This document shows, one piece after another, positions 43,056-51,702 of a DNA stretch of 64,000 nt. The notes beneath the pieces are model-generated. The model was not told the DNA's origin and did no database searches. It saw only the letters and a program-made list of their open reading frames with translations. Source of the DNA: an uncultured Clostridia bacterium (GTDB lineage Bacteria > Bacillota > Clostridia > Christensenellales > Borkfalkiaceae); contig CAKQJE010000002.1 of NCBI GenBank assembly GCA_934247225.1, forward strand, positions 135,265 to 199,264, written 5' to 3'. Numbering within the stretch: the stretch's first letter is position 1; each line of letters starts with the position of its first letter. A program made the position numbers and the translations under genes.

Positions 43056-44744
43056 TCAGAAATCGAATTTATTCCTTTTCGTTTTCGGAACCCGAACGTA
43101 ATCGTACTTTTTATCGAGCGGATTCATATCGGATCTGTAATCCTTTCCCGAGGAGAGAACGAGATGTTCGTATTCCTTGCAGGCAAAATATCTTTCCATT
43201 TTGGAAAAAAGAACGTAACCGCAATTGGCTTCCGTAACGACGCATTCGCCCGCTTTGAGCTTTGTGAGCATGCTTTTGGGAACAAGCTTTACGTTTTCCA
43301 TTGCGAAATTCGTCATTTCGTTTTCTTTGCCGTTCAACGCGCTGCAAGGCGAAATTCTCGTGGTTTCGCCGCATTCTTTGCTGAATTCTTCGAGCGTGGC
43401 GGGGTTGTTGCTCCCGAGAAAGATATGCATATTGAGATTGTCGCGAATTATTTCCGCCGTATCGCGCCCGTAAACGTTGTTGAGCTGCGAAAAACTCTGC
43501 AAAACAATATCGAACCAGATATTTCTGCCGCCGCACGCGCTTATGACGGTTTCGAAATCGGGAATCTTCGGGAAATTTCCGAATTCGTCGAGCATGAAGT
43601 AAAACGGAACGTCCAGCCTGCCGTTCGGTTTATCGTTCGCGAAATTTATAAGATGCTTATACGCGCTCTGGACAAACGCGCTTATTATGCGGTAATAAAC
43701 TTTATTCTCGTCGGGATAAGAGATAAACACGACCACGGGCTTTTGCGCGGTAAGACGGGATAAATCGAAGCTGTTGCAACGCGTCATAAGCCTTATACCG
43801 CTGTTTTTATAAGCCTGAACCTTGGTGTTGAAACAGGCGACGATACACGATCTCGTCGCGTTGGCGGCGTTATTCGTGACAATTCTCGCGTTCTGATAAG
43901 CTCTCGACTCTTCCCCTCTCGAAGAGAAATAACCGTAGTCGTCGAAATCGCAGCCCGGGGTGAGCATTTCGAAAATTTTGAACATGGTATCGAACGAAAA
44001 ATTGTCTTCGTTGATAACGGCTTTCCCGTTTTTAGGCACGCTGTCTTCGAGCATGGACAAAATCAGCGCTTTTCCCCACTGTCTCGAAGCCTCGCTCCAA
44101 TACTGATCGGGCGCGTTGTCGGGCGGGATCATATCGTACATCAACGTGTCGATTTCGCCTTCCACGTCCGACAAAATAAGCCGTTTCACCTGCTCGACGG
44201 CTTCGTCGAGCAGAGACTGATCTTCATAAACGACGCCTTTGAATCGATTGCGCCATTCGGTACCGATTTTGACGAGTTTAATTTCTTTTTCGACGTCCAC
44301 GGCTTCGTGGTATTTTTTGTAAATAGGGGTGAGCGGGTTCCAATATTCGCTGTGAGAATAATCCCTGAGATTTAAAAGAATTATGTCGTAACCCTGTTTT
44401 TTGAGGTAATCGGCAAGCAGACGATACAATTCGCCCTTAGGGTCGGAAACCACCATCGAGCGTTTCACGGGCTGAGAAGCGAAAGAATATATCTGCGGAA
44501 TCACGCACGAGGTGGTTTTACCCACTCTCGTTGCCGCGATAGTTAAAATGTGCGTATCCTGCGCCGAATACGTCTGCATAAGCGTGCCGTTTTCGTAGCG
44601 GTTGGCTTTTAAAACGCCGTTCATATATGTGTTTTTAACGTCGTCGAATTTAACGGTATTCGCGATATCGACGGCGGGGTTTCTGTAATCCAGAAGACAC
44701 GTGCTTTCGTAGCCGTCGTTAATGATTTTTTCAAACGTCTTCAT
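43056..44744 (-). CDS. VirD4/TraG-like ATPase (T4SS coupling-protein family) lacking membrane spans
   Basis: Protein of 562 residues. Walker A is AATRVGKTTS at about residues 70-79; then VVSDPKGELYRLLADYLKKQ (the coupling-protein 'v-DpKGEly' motif) and ILLNLRDYSHSEYWNPL ('n-lD---s--~NPl'). Walker B is FYFMLDEFGNFPKIP, followed by VLQSFSQLNNVYG, the typical 'v-Qs~~Ql---Yg'. Conjugative VirD4/TraG proteins carry two N-terminal membrane helices; here only 60 soluble residues precede Walker A. No relaxase or T4SS gene is near, so a role outside conjugation is likely. It overlaps the upstream gene by 14 nt with GGAGGT inside that gene. Confidence 0.88.
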   Translation of the reverse strand: MKTFEKIINDGYESTCLLDYRNPAVDIANTVKFDDVKNTYMNGVLKANRYENGTLMQTYSAQDTHILTIAATRVGKTTSCVIPQIYSFASQPVKRSMVVSDPKGELYRLLADYLKKQGYDIILLNLRDYSHSEYWNPLTPIYKKYHEAVDVEKEIKLVKIGTEWRNRFKGVVYEDQSLLDEAVEQVKRLILSDVEGEIDTLMYDMIPPDNAPDQYWSEASRQWGKALILSMLEDSVPKNGKAVINEDNFSFDTMFKIFEMLTPGCDFDDYGYFSSRGEESRAYQNARIVTNNAANATRSCIVACFNTKVQAYKNSGIRLMTRCNSFDLSRLTAQKPVVVFISYPDENKVYYRIISAFVQSAYKHLINFANDKPNGRLDVPFYFMLDEFGNFPKIPDFETVISACGGRNIWFDIVLQSFSQLNNVYGRDTAEIIRDNLNMHIFLGSNNPATLEEFSKECGETTRISPCSALNGKENEMTNFAMENVKLVPKSMLTKLKAGECVVTEANCGYVLFSKMERYFACKEYEHLVLSSGKDYRSDMNPLDKKYDYVRVPKTKRNKFDF

Positions 44745-46347
44745 TGATTTTACCTCCGAAACCGTATGTATTGTTGAAATCTTTCTGCTTTAAAAAACGA
44801 TGTACGTTATCGCGGGAAACGTTTGCCTGCTTTTTGCCCGAACGGTCGTTACGAATGATTTTTTCGAGAATTTTCTCGGCTTTTTCCGCGTTTATCGCGC
44901 ACAAATCGGTCAACGCGTCTTCGTCTATCGTCACCGAGTCGTAGCCGTAATCTTTGCCCTTTTTATCCGCGACGGCTTTAACGATTATCTGCTTTTCACC
45001 CTCTTTAACGCGCGCGAGATTTACCGTTTCGGTGTACTTACTTATCCTTTTGGCGTTTTCCGCGTCGGCTAAAACTATCACGCTCACCGCGGAAAGATCG
45101 AGCGAAACCGCAGGCGCGATAAGCCTGTATTTTTTGCGGAAATCGTCGCGGATGATTTTTTTCGCCCATTCCGCGGCGGCTTCGCACGTTTCGCCTTTAA
45201 AGCTTAAAATAAACACGTTATGCTTCGCCTCGTTTATGCTTCTGACGAAAAGGTCGTTTTTCGTAGGCTCCGTGTCGCAAGGAAGCAGATCGGCGATCTC
45301 TATTCTTTCGATATTCGCGCCGCAAAAAAGCGCAGAAATCGACTCGGCGTACATATTTAAAACGTAAGTCGACTCCGAGCATAAACACAGCGGAAGCCCG
45401 CCGCCTTTGCCGCCGTAACGGTAATTGTTGAGACACTCCGTAACCGCCGCCCTTTCCTTTTCGCGGGACAAGGCGAGATCGGGAAGATTGCAGAAAGTCT
45501 TCGGCTCGACGTGCGTTTTCAATTTGAGCGGCAGATCGCAAGCCTCGGATAAAGTTTGTTTGCTTCCCGAAAAAATGATCCTTTCCTTATCTTTAAGGCT
45601 CAAAACTTCGCTGAAAATAAGCCTTGCGTACATCGGATCGTAATTTTCGGGATCGATTTTTTTCTGCGCGAAAGCCTTTTTGATAAGCTCCGTTTCTTCG
45701 GACGGGCGTTTGCCCTCCACCCCGTAACGCATGGCGATAACCGCGGGCAGATTTTCATACGGCGTGTTTTTAACGGCGGCGGCAAGAATTTCGCACGCTT
45801 CCGCTCTCGTTTTTTCGGAGTACTTCATCAATGCAAGCGCGGAGGGTACGTCGCCCCACTTTGCCGCTTTTAAAAGGTTGTTTATGCCCGATTGAAGGTT
45901 CTTTTTGACAAGAAATCCCTCGCACTGCAAAAAACCGAGAAGGCGCAAGGCGACTATTCTGCCCGTTTCGGCTTCGTTCATAAGCGCGCTGACCGTTCCG
46001 TTCACCGTTGTCGCTTCGAGCGAAATAAGCTTCGACGCGGAAGCGGCGATGAGCGCCGCCCCCTTAATGTCGGTCACCGCCTTTTCGTCCTCGGGGATCT
46101 CCGCGTCGATATTGCAAAGTCTGCAATACTGCTCCGTCCTTTTATAGCGGTTATATTCCGCCACGGTGGAAACCTCTTTCACGGAGTCGCTTTCCGTTAT
46201 TTCGTACAAACGTTCGGATTCGTCCGCGCTTTTGCAGAAAATATCGCCGATTGCAAGAATGACTTTCCTGCCGTCGACGTTTCCGCCCGATATCGCGCTG
46301 ACGATATAATAGTTGAAGATCGCGTTTTCGGTATAAATGTCAAGCAT
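44731..46347 (-). CDS. Sel1-like repeat protein with degenerate Lon-like AAA+ domain
   Basis: Protein of 538 residues. The middle part has Sel1/TPR helices ([38 protein letters not shown]). From about residue 285 the order of elements follows a Lon/Clp AAA+ module: [20 protein letters not shown] at the P-loop position but without G-x-x-[11 protein letters not shown] at Walker B but without [22 protein letters not shown] like Lon 'F-D-yl--p-DLS-v'; [20 protein letters not shown] like 'gYt--EK--Ia'; and a lid [20 protein letters not shown]. It looks like a catalytically dead AAA+ scaffold or adaptor. It overlaps clpP by 8 nt and the VirD4-like gene by 14 nt. Family call is my inference. Confidence 0.6.
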   Translation of the reverse strand: MLDIYTENAIFNYYIVSAISGGNVDGRKVILAIGDIFCKSADESERLYEITESDSVKEVSTVAEYNRYKRTEQYCRLCNIDAEIPEDEKAVTDIKGAALIAASASKLISLEATTVNGTVSALMNEAETGRIVALRLLGFLQCEGFLVKKNLQSGINNLLKAAKWGDVPSALALMKYSEKTRAEACEILAAAVKNTPYENLPAVIAMRYGVEGKRPSEETELIKKAFAQKKIDPENYDPMYARLIFSEVLSLKDKERIIFSGSKQTLSEACDLPLKLKTHVEPKTFCNLPDLALSREKERAAVTECLNNYRYGGKGGGLPLCLCSESTYVLNMYAESISALFCGANIERIEIADLLPCDTEPTKNDLFVRSINEAKHNVFILSFKGETCEAAAEWAKKIIRDDFRKKYRLIAPAVSLDLSAVSVIVLADAENAKRISKYTETVNLARVKEGEKQIIVKAVADKKGKDYGYDSVTIDEDALTDLCAINAEKAEKILEKIIRNDRSGKKQANVSRDNVHRFLKQKDFNNTYGFGGKINEDV

Positions 46348-46909
46348 CGTTTTTATCCCCCCTGGCTTTGTTTTTGTTCGGAATGACTTCGTCGATAAGC
46401 CCGTATGCGCAGGCTTCGTCGGCGGTCATTATATTGTCCCTGTCCGTGTCCCGAGCGATTTCTTCCACGTTTTTCCCCGTATTTTCGGCAAGAATGCGGT
46501 TGAGAGTGTCGCGCGTGCGCTTTATGTGTTCGGCGGCGATGATAAGATCGCTTGCCTGCCCCTGCGCTCCGCCGAGCGGCTGATGAATAAGAATTTCGCA
46601 GTTCTTCGTGGCTTTGCGCTTTCCCTTCGTTCCCGCAGAAAGCAGAAACGCCCCCATGCTCGCGCACATTCCGAGTCCCACGGTGACAATGTCCGCGGAT
46701 ACGAAATTCATCGTGTCGTAAATCGCCAGCCCCGCCGTTACCGAGCCGCCCGGAGAATTGATCTGAATTGTAATTTCCTCTGCCTTTTTCGAATCGAGAT
46801 ACTGCAATTGTTCTACTACGGACTGAGCCATAGCGTCGTCGATTACCCCGAAAACGTTGATCGTAAAACGTTTTAACGGGTATCCTTCCCAATAATCTTC
46901 GCGTTTCAT
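46340..46909 (-). CDS. clpP: ClpP-family serine protease
   Basis: About 189 residues from the ATG at 46909 ([10 protein letters not shown]), which has GGAGG. Fold and triad are clear: [12 protein letters not shown] (oxyanion strand), Ser84 in GMCASMGAF, His109 in LIHQP and Asp158 in [12 protein letters not shown]; the spacings of 25 and 49 equal those of E. coli ClpP (S97/H122/D171). The N-terminal loops differ from housekeeping ClpP, and no clpX is adjacent. It is the first gene of a four-gene operon with a dead AAA-like protein and a VirD4-like ATPase, so it is an accessory ClpP. The C-terminal tail ([12 protein letters not shown]) is short and charged. Confidence 0.93.
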   Translation of the reverse strand: MKREDYWEGYPLKRFTINVFGVIDDAMAQSVVEQLQYLDSKKAEEITIQINSPGGSVTAGLAIYDTMNFVSADIVTVGLGMCASMGAFLLSAGTKGKRKATKNCEILIHQPLGGAQGQASDLIIAAEHIKRTRDTLNRILAENTGKNVEEIARDTDRDNIMTADEACAYGLIDEVIPNKNKARGDKNDA

Positions 46910-47006
46910 ATTATGTCCTCCTTTTTTCTTGTGTGTGTTTGTATTCTCCGGCTTTTCGGTCGGGTTAAAGCCCGACATTAAAGCTGAAATTGTCTGAAAA
47001 CGGGCG

Positions 47007-47048
47007 CAAAAAAAAGCAAAACCCGCGGGTTAAACGAGTTTTGCTTTT
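47007..47048 (-). terminator. Terminator upstream of the clpP operon
   Basis: AAAAGCAAAAC pairs with GTTTTGCTTTT, followed by T9 on the minus strand. It isolates the clpP operon from minus-strand transcription coming from 47.1-47.6 kb. Between it and clpP lies a small hairpin (GTCGGGC/GCCCGAC) but no clear promoter. Confidence 0.75.
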
Positions 47049-47177
47049 CCGATGTTTAAAATTAACGCTTGGCTTTTTAAGAGGGTGCGGACGCGCCGAC
47101 CCTGTCAGATGAAACTCAACGTTAAAATATTAAAACATTCGCTTTACTTAAACGCCGAGAAACACGGACGTCCGATT

Positions 47178-47606
47178 TTAAGATTTTATCGGACGACCGA
47201 AAACGTAACTGCCTCGGGCAACTTCAAGTAAAATAACAACTACTCGTTTTTTCAGGTGCGCGAAAAAGCCGCGCAAAATGTCAAAAGTGTTTTCCGCCGT
47301 GCAAAAAGCCGTCGGGAGTCCTTTCTTTTTACGAAGATTGATAAAAGACTTCCCTTTCTTCTTTTTGCAGATTTTTTTCTTTGCCTTTGCCGCGTTCTCG
47401 CATAACGCGATTCTGATTTTGTCGCGGTTCGAGCAAAGAATTGAGTTTTTGTCCGACTTTGATGAGTTTGAATTTACGTTGAGTTTTAAGTTGCCGATTA
47501 TGTTACGATCCGAGCCGACGAAAACAGTAGTGCGTTTTGCGACGGACAGACCCGTGAAAATATTTTCGGATAATATTCCGTTGTTTTCCGTGCGCATTGC
47601 GTTCAT
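47178..47606 (-). CDS. Possible small basic protein, unknown
   Basis: A 142-residue frame from an ATG at 47606 with AGAGGAG nearby. It is rich in Lys/Asn (KAKKKICKKKKGKSFINLRK) and has a hydrophobic patch (RVVVILLEVARG). No family recognised, and the composition is odd. The longer frame to 47810 runs through a repeat element and is not real. It may be a short secreted or nucleic-acid-binding protein, or no gene at all. Confidence 0.3.
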   Translation of the reverse strand: MNAMRTENNGILSENIFTGLSVAKRTTVFVGSDRNIIGNLKLNVNSNSSKSDKNSILCSNRDKIRIALCENAAKAKKKICKKKKGKSFINLRKKKGLPTAFCTAENTFDILRGFFAHLKKRVVVILLEVARGSYVFGRPIKS

Positions 47607-47666
47607 GTTTTTCGGCTCCTCTTTTCTTTCGGAGGGGATTTTTGTTTTTAAAACTTCTTCCCTCGT

Positions 47667-47944
47667 AGCCACAGGCGATTGTGTTTGAACCCGCCAAAAC
47701 GCCGATATTTTCGCGCTTTTTGTCAAATTCTCGCTTGAAGTACATATAGTACGTCTGCGTTCGCCTTTACCAAAAATCATCGAAAATATCGGCGTTTTGG
47801 TTGTTGACAAGTCTCGCCTTGCATTTTTAGGCTAAGACAAGGCGCGTGAGCGCGTTAATACTTTGGCGTATAACACGCGAACGCAACGACGTATTAGCCA
47901 AAAACACAACGCGAGACCGAGTTCGAACGCAATCACCTGTGGCT
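47667..47944. repeat. MITE-like element with nested inverted repeats
   Basis: Imperfect terminal inverted repeats of about 24-27 bp (AGCCACAGGYGATTGYGTT outer part) bound 278 bp. Inside lie a perfect 20-bp inverted repeat (47694-47713 with 47781-47800) and a second nested element (47811-47917) with ends GTCTCGC...GCGAGAC. The nested part is closely similar to 59963-60046. No gene. Confidence 0.65.
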
Positions 47945-48044
47945 AAAGAATAGCATAACACACGCATTCGGAAAACGCAATAGGTTTTACAAAAATATTT
48001 TACATTTCGTCAAATTTTCACTTTTGTGTTTTCAAACTTTTATA

Positions 48045-48077
48045 ATCATTATATAATATTTTTATCATTATATAATG
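48045..48077. promoter_or_regulatory. AT-rich direct repeats ATCATTATATAAT
   Basis: The 13-mer occurs at 48045-48057 and 48064-48076 (19 bp apart); the second forms the palindrome CATTATATAATG. It looks like an operator in the region upstream of the possible small gene. The rest of 47945-48301 shows no gene. Confidence 0.35.
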
Positions 48078-48301
48078 CAAAAAAAATTGTGAAAAATTTT
48101 CCCGTCCGCCGCAAACAGTCGCGCCTGTCGCCGTAAAAAACGGCGACTACGCCCGAGCGTTTCCGCTCACCTGTTTTACGATTACATTTTAACAATTTCT
48201 GTCTTTTCTTTCAAGGCGTTTTCTCTTTTAAAAATACCGATATTTCCACAATAAAACGCTTATCTCGCAAAATTTGCGACATTTTTGCAAACGTTGCGTT
48301 C

Positions 48302-48466
48302 GGTATGCCAGACAAAAATAAAACAAACCGTGGTCTGACAGCGAGTTTTTGACTAATACATCGTTACGCTCGCGGCTTATACGTCAAACTTCAAGCGAGA
48401 ATTTGACAAAAAGCACGGAAATTGCGGCGTTTTGGCAAGGTTCGTTTTATTCTTGTCCGGCATGCC
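48302..48466. repeat. MITE-like element with 27-bp inverted ends
   Basis: The left end GGTATGCCAGACAAAAATAA and the right end (reverse complement) GGCATGCCGGACAAGAATAA match with only transitions over about 27 bp. The interior contains GACTAATACATCGTTACG and a TTGACAAAAAGC block that also occur in the 47.7-kb element, so the two are related. Confidence 0.55.
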
Positions 48467-48483
48467 AGCCGAGAATAAAACAA

Positions 48484-48525
48484 ACGGGTGACGGCGCGTC
48501 GGAATTCCGACGCGCCGTCACCCGT
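48484..48525. terminator. Perfect 42-bp palindrome, possible bidirectional terminator
   Basis: A 21-bp arm (starting ACGGGTGACGG) is followed directly by its exact reverse complement, centred on GGAATTCC. It sits 30 bp downstream of the xre stop at 48555. As RNA it would be a very stable hairpin; there is no long T-run. Confidence 0.55.
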
Positions 48526-48554
48526 ACTCTATATTAAAATTTTAAAATAGTCGA

Positions 48555-48881
48555 TTATTTCATATAAACTATTATATCTTCCAAAGAAGTTTCGGAAATC
48601 TGAGCGTAAAGAAGAATATCCTCCAACCCCACTGCGGTTCTGCCGCTTTCCCAATTGTAGATCACGCTTTGCGACACTCCGAAAACCGAGGCAAGTTCGG
48701 GGCGGCTGATATGGTTGTCTATATCGTATTCGCACTCGTCGCATTCGCCCGAGCAATCGCCCTTATCGTGTTTGCATGCTTTACAGACGCGCCGACGAAG
48801 CGCGTCGTTATGTTCGCGCAAAATCTGCAACTTTTTGCCCGTCTTTTTCCAATCTATGTATTGTCTTTTTATCGGTTTCAT
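48555..48881 (-). CDS. XRE-family regulator with inserted cysteine cluster
   Basis: Protein of 108 residues. The first helix (WKKTGKKLQILREHNDALRR) is followed by an insertion with five Cys (CKACKHDKGDCSGECDEC), then the recognition part ISRPELASVFGVSQSVIYNW, ESGRTAVGLEDILLYAQI, which is a normal XRE helix-turn-helix. The Cys pattern C-x2-C-x6-C-x3-C-x2-C suggests a Zn or Fe-S site within the fold, so it could sense metal, oxygen or redox state. Seen by eye; I know no described family. Its Shine-Dalgarno is weak (GGGGGA too far), and it stands alone. Confidence 0.75.
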   Translation of the reverse strand: MKPIKRQYIDWKKTGKKLQILREHNDALRRRVCKACKHDKGDCSGECDECEYDIDNHISRPELASVFGVSQSVIYNWESGRTAVGLEDILLYAQISETSLEDIIVYMK

Positions 48882-49049
48882 CGAGTCTGACTTTTATCCC
48901 CCGAAAAAATGTATCCTATTTGAAAACAGTATGCCACATATCGACAAAAAACGCAAGCGTTTTATCGGATTTAAAAGATAACCGAAATTTCCGAAGAACG
49001 GTATTGCGACGTTTCGGATAGGAATTTTTATTCTTATCCTGCAAAAACC

Positions 49050-50318
49050 TTATTTCGTGAGTTTTTTACGAATAAAATACACTCCGCCGAGGGCAACCGC
49101 CAATAAACAGAACGCGAAAATTATTATAAACACCGCGTTCCAACTCAGTTCGTCGGCAATTTTTCCGAGTCCGTAGGAACTTATCGTACTGCCCAAATAA
49201 CAACACCCGTTCAGTATTCCCGCGAGCGTTCCCGAAAAGAAAAAGTTTCGCATATACATAGGCGCCATCGTCGTAACCACGCTGTTCACCGCCGACATAA
49301 GTAAGGCTATAAGCGCGAAAACGCACAGCGGCAATATAAATCCGCCGAAATCGCCCCAGATAATTATCGGCATAAGCAATGCCGAAACGGCGAAAAGTAT
49401 AACCGCCGTGAACACGAAGCTTTTAACTTTGTCGTTAAGCTTCGTCGCGACGAACGCCGCGAACACCGACAAAAACGGCAGAGCGAGAGAAAGGGCTATC
49501 GAGCCGCTTTCGCTTAAGTCGTATTTTTCCTTTAAAACCGACGGCATCCAGGTGGAAAGTCCGTCCTTAACGAGGTTGTTTATAACCGCAAAAACGCCTA
49601 AAAATACGAGCGTTACCATCGCGTTCCTCTTTTCCGCGGAATAATTTTCGTCGGTATGCAAAACCTCGTTGGTCGCCGCGGTTTCGCCGCTTTTCACCGA
49701 AGTCTCTCCGCTTTTGCCGTAAGTTTTGCCGCTCGTGAGTTTTCCGTAAGAGAAAAACCACATAACGCCTATCGCAAAAAGCGCGATCGAACCCGTGAGA
49801 AAGGACAAATTGAAGAAATTAACCTTCGTGAAAAGCGCGCCGAGCAAATACGCGATAAACGTTCCCACGGGCGTACTCATACTCATGATAACCACGGCTT
49901 TTTTGAGGTTCTCGTCGCTCAAACACCTGCTCAAAACCGTTGAAAGCACCGCCCACAAAAAGGACAGCGAAAAACCGTTCAATAGCCACAAATATTTAAG
50001 CGTGAAAAAAAACGGCAGGAAAAACACCACGAGATTTATCGCCGCGGATACGAGAAGCGAGAACGTTATTATAAATCTCGCGTTATATTTTCTGCAAAGT
50101 ATTCCGTTTATTATCTGCCCCGCGCCGTAGGCAAAAAAGAACATAGTGGAAACAAGCCCCGCGTCCGCGTGGCTTACTCCGTAATATCCCATTATTCCGT
50201 TTAAGTTACAGCTGTAACAATATTTGCCCAAATAGCTTGCGGTGTAAACGAGCCAGCACGCCACTATAAGCAGCGTTTGCCTCATATTATCCCGTTTGAG
50301 CGAGCTTTTTTCTTCCAT
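49050..50318 (-). CDS. MFS transporter, OPA/GlpT-like
   Basis: Protein of 422 residues with 12 spans and a hydrophilic central loop (about residues 195-225, Ser/Thr/Gly-rich). The N-terminal YTASYLGKYCYSCNLNGIMG and GLVSTMFFFAYGAGQIINGI resemble the organophosphate:phosphate antiporter group ('y---Y--R-n---a-p', 'g-~~s-F-~~Yg-gq~~~G'). The substrate may be a sugar phosphate or another organic anion. It lies 2 nt after the PHP-hydrolase stop codon, so the two form an operon, which suggests uptake of a phospho-compound used by the hydrolase. Confidence 0.82.
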   Translation of the reverse strand: MEEKSSLKRDNMRQTLLIVACWLVYTASYLGKYCYSCNLNGIMGYYGVSHADAGLVSTMFFFAYGAGQIINGILCRKYNARFIITFSLLVSAAINLVVFFLPFFFTLKYLWLLNGFSLSFLWAVLSTVLSRCLSDENLKKAVVIMSMSTPVGTFIAYLLGALFTKVNFFNLSFLTGSIALFAIGVMWFFSYGKLTSGKTYGKSGETSVKSGETAATNEVLHTDENYSAEKRNAMVTLVFLGVFAVINNLVKDGLSTWMPSVLKEKYDLSESGSIALSLALPFLSVFAAFVATKLNDKVKSFVFTAVILFAVSALLMPIIIWGDFGGFILPLCVFALIALLMSAVNSVVTTMAPMYMRNFFFSGTLAGILNGCCYLGSTISSYGLGKIADELSWNAVFIIIFAFCLLAVALGGVYFIRKKLTK

Positions 50319-50320
50319 TT

Positions 50321-51589
50321 TTACTTTCTTCCGAAAAACGCCTTTCTGTATTCTTCCGTGACGTTTTCAATCGCGGACATAATTTCCGCGCTTTCCTTTT
50401 CTATCGCTTCGGCGATTTTAGCCGCCGTGCCTTTTCTTATCTCTTTAACCTCGGGATAGAAATTATCCGTCAGGAATCTCGCATAGCGCACAAGCCTGAA
50501 CTCGCCGTAAATCCTGTATTCGTTTCCTATTCTCTCCACTGCGACCGATTTCAGGTTCTTCACCGCTTCCTTTACGTCGTTCACGTTTTTGCAGAACGCA
50601 TACGTGTAAAACTTACCGAAAATTTCGGAAACGACGTTATGACAATCGGATGCGCCGACTATCGGAATTTTAAGTCCGCGAGCGCGCATATCGTTGTACA
50701 TCGCGACCTGCAAATTCACTCCGTTACCCGTTTTATCGTCGTCATCGACGACTTCCAACGCGTCGAAAACTCCGTTTTTAAGCAGAAATTCAAGCATCGG
50801 AGTTTGCATATTGTATTCGCCGTAAGCGTCCCAATAAGGATGGCAAAGCACGCTCACTCCGCCGTTTTTGCGGATATTTTCCGAAACCCAATGACGGAAA
50901 GCGAACTCCTTTTCGTCGATTTCGTCGGGAAGTTTAAACTGTTTTTTAAGCTCGGCGGCATTTTCCGTGACTTTTTTGAAAACTCCGTCGGGGTCGGCGT
51001 TTATTATCTCGTTCACACTCGCCGAAGCCCCGAAATTTATGATATGGAAATAACCCATTCCGCGGTTATGCACCTCTTCGCCCGGGTAAACCTTGAAATG
51101 CGTGGCGATTTTGTCCATCGTTTTCGCCATTTTCGAAGACCCCGCATATTTGTGGTGGTCGGTTATCGCCATATAATCGAAACCCTCTTCATAGTATGCC
51201 GAAACGGTTTCGGTGGGCGTGAAAAGCCCGTCGGACTCGGTGGTGTGCAAATGCGTATCGCCCTTGAACGGTTGAAGTTCATAGAGGTCTTTTTTAAGCG
51301 AAAAAATCTCGAAAACGACCTTTTTCGCACCCGTATCGACGTAAACTCTGTGCCTTTGTTCGCCGTAAGGCGTAAAATAAAACACAGCCTTACCGCCCTT
51401 AACTTCCACGTTTTCGCCCGCGTATCTTTTATCTTCGTTGATAAAATACTTATCGCAATGCGGAAGGTTGTACTTTTCCATTGACTGCACGGCGACGTTT
51501 ACAATCTGACCGTTTTTCAGTTCGTCGCCGCTGAGAACAAGTTTTGTCTTTTTATCCGCGAGAATTACTCTCGGAAACAATTTAAGCAT
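50321..51589 (-). CDS. PHP-domain metallohydrolase, CehA/McbA-like
   Basis: About 422 residues from the ATG at 51589 (MLKLFPRV), which has AGAGGA; the frame extends upstream without support. The N-terminal 110 residues are a beta-sandwich (KAVFYFTPYGEQRHRVYVDT). The PHP domain then shows the metal motifs FKGDTHLHTTESDG, MAITDHHKY, YPGEEVHNRG and, later, SDCHNV. PHP enzymes hydrolyse phosphoesters or other bonds with two or three metal ions. There is no signal peptide. Co-expressed with the OPA-like carrier downstream. Confidence 0.87.
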   Translation of the reverse strand: MLKLFPRVILADKKTKLVLSGDELKNGQIVNVAVQSMEKYNLPHCDKYFINEDKRYAGENVEVKGGKAVFYFTPYGEQRHRVYVDTGAKKVVFEIFSLKKDLYELQPFKGDTHLHTTESDGLFTPTETVSAYYEEGFDYMAITDHHKYAGSSKMAKTMDKIATHFKVYPGEEVHNRGMGYFHIINFGASASVNEIINADPDGVFKKVTENAAELKKQFKLPDEIDEKEFAFRHWVSENIRKNGGVSVLCHPYWDAYGEYNMQTPMLEFLLKNGVFDALEVVDDDDKTGNGVNLQVAMYNDMRARGLKIPIVGASDCHNVVSEIFGKFYTYAFCKNVNDVKEAVKNLKSVAVERIGNEYRIYGEFRLVRYARFLTDNFYPEVKEIRKGTAAKIAEAIEKESAEIMSAIENVTEEYRKAFFGRK

Positions 51590-51634
51590 TTTATTTCCTC
51601 TTTTATGTTGCTTATCTATTTGAAAACCGTGCGA

Positions 51635-51648
51635 TAATCGACTTATAG
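51635..51648. repeat. TAATCGACTTATAG motif, copy 1
   Basis: One of four identical 14-mers in intergenic DNA (others at 55350, 57566 and 59444); each lies 34-55 bp downstream of a minus-strand stop codon. Here it follows the FAD-oxidoreductase pseudogene. Confidence 0.7.
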
Positions 51649-51702
51649 ACCGACTTTTGCTTGTCGATAATCTGCTTTTGCCGTAAATTTTTTGAAGCGG
51701 TA

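Noticed and set aside
43056..44744. VirD4-like gene as evidence for a conjugative element here
   Set aside because: No relaxase, VirB4, VirB6 or oriT-like sequence lies within the window, and the protein lacks the membrane anchor of conjugation coupling proteins.
46353..46892. 179-residue minus-strand frame overlapping clpP
   Set aside because: It is another frame of the same DNA, basic and Arg-rich with no motif; ClpP in the real frame has its full catalytic triad.
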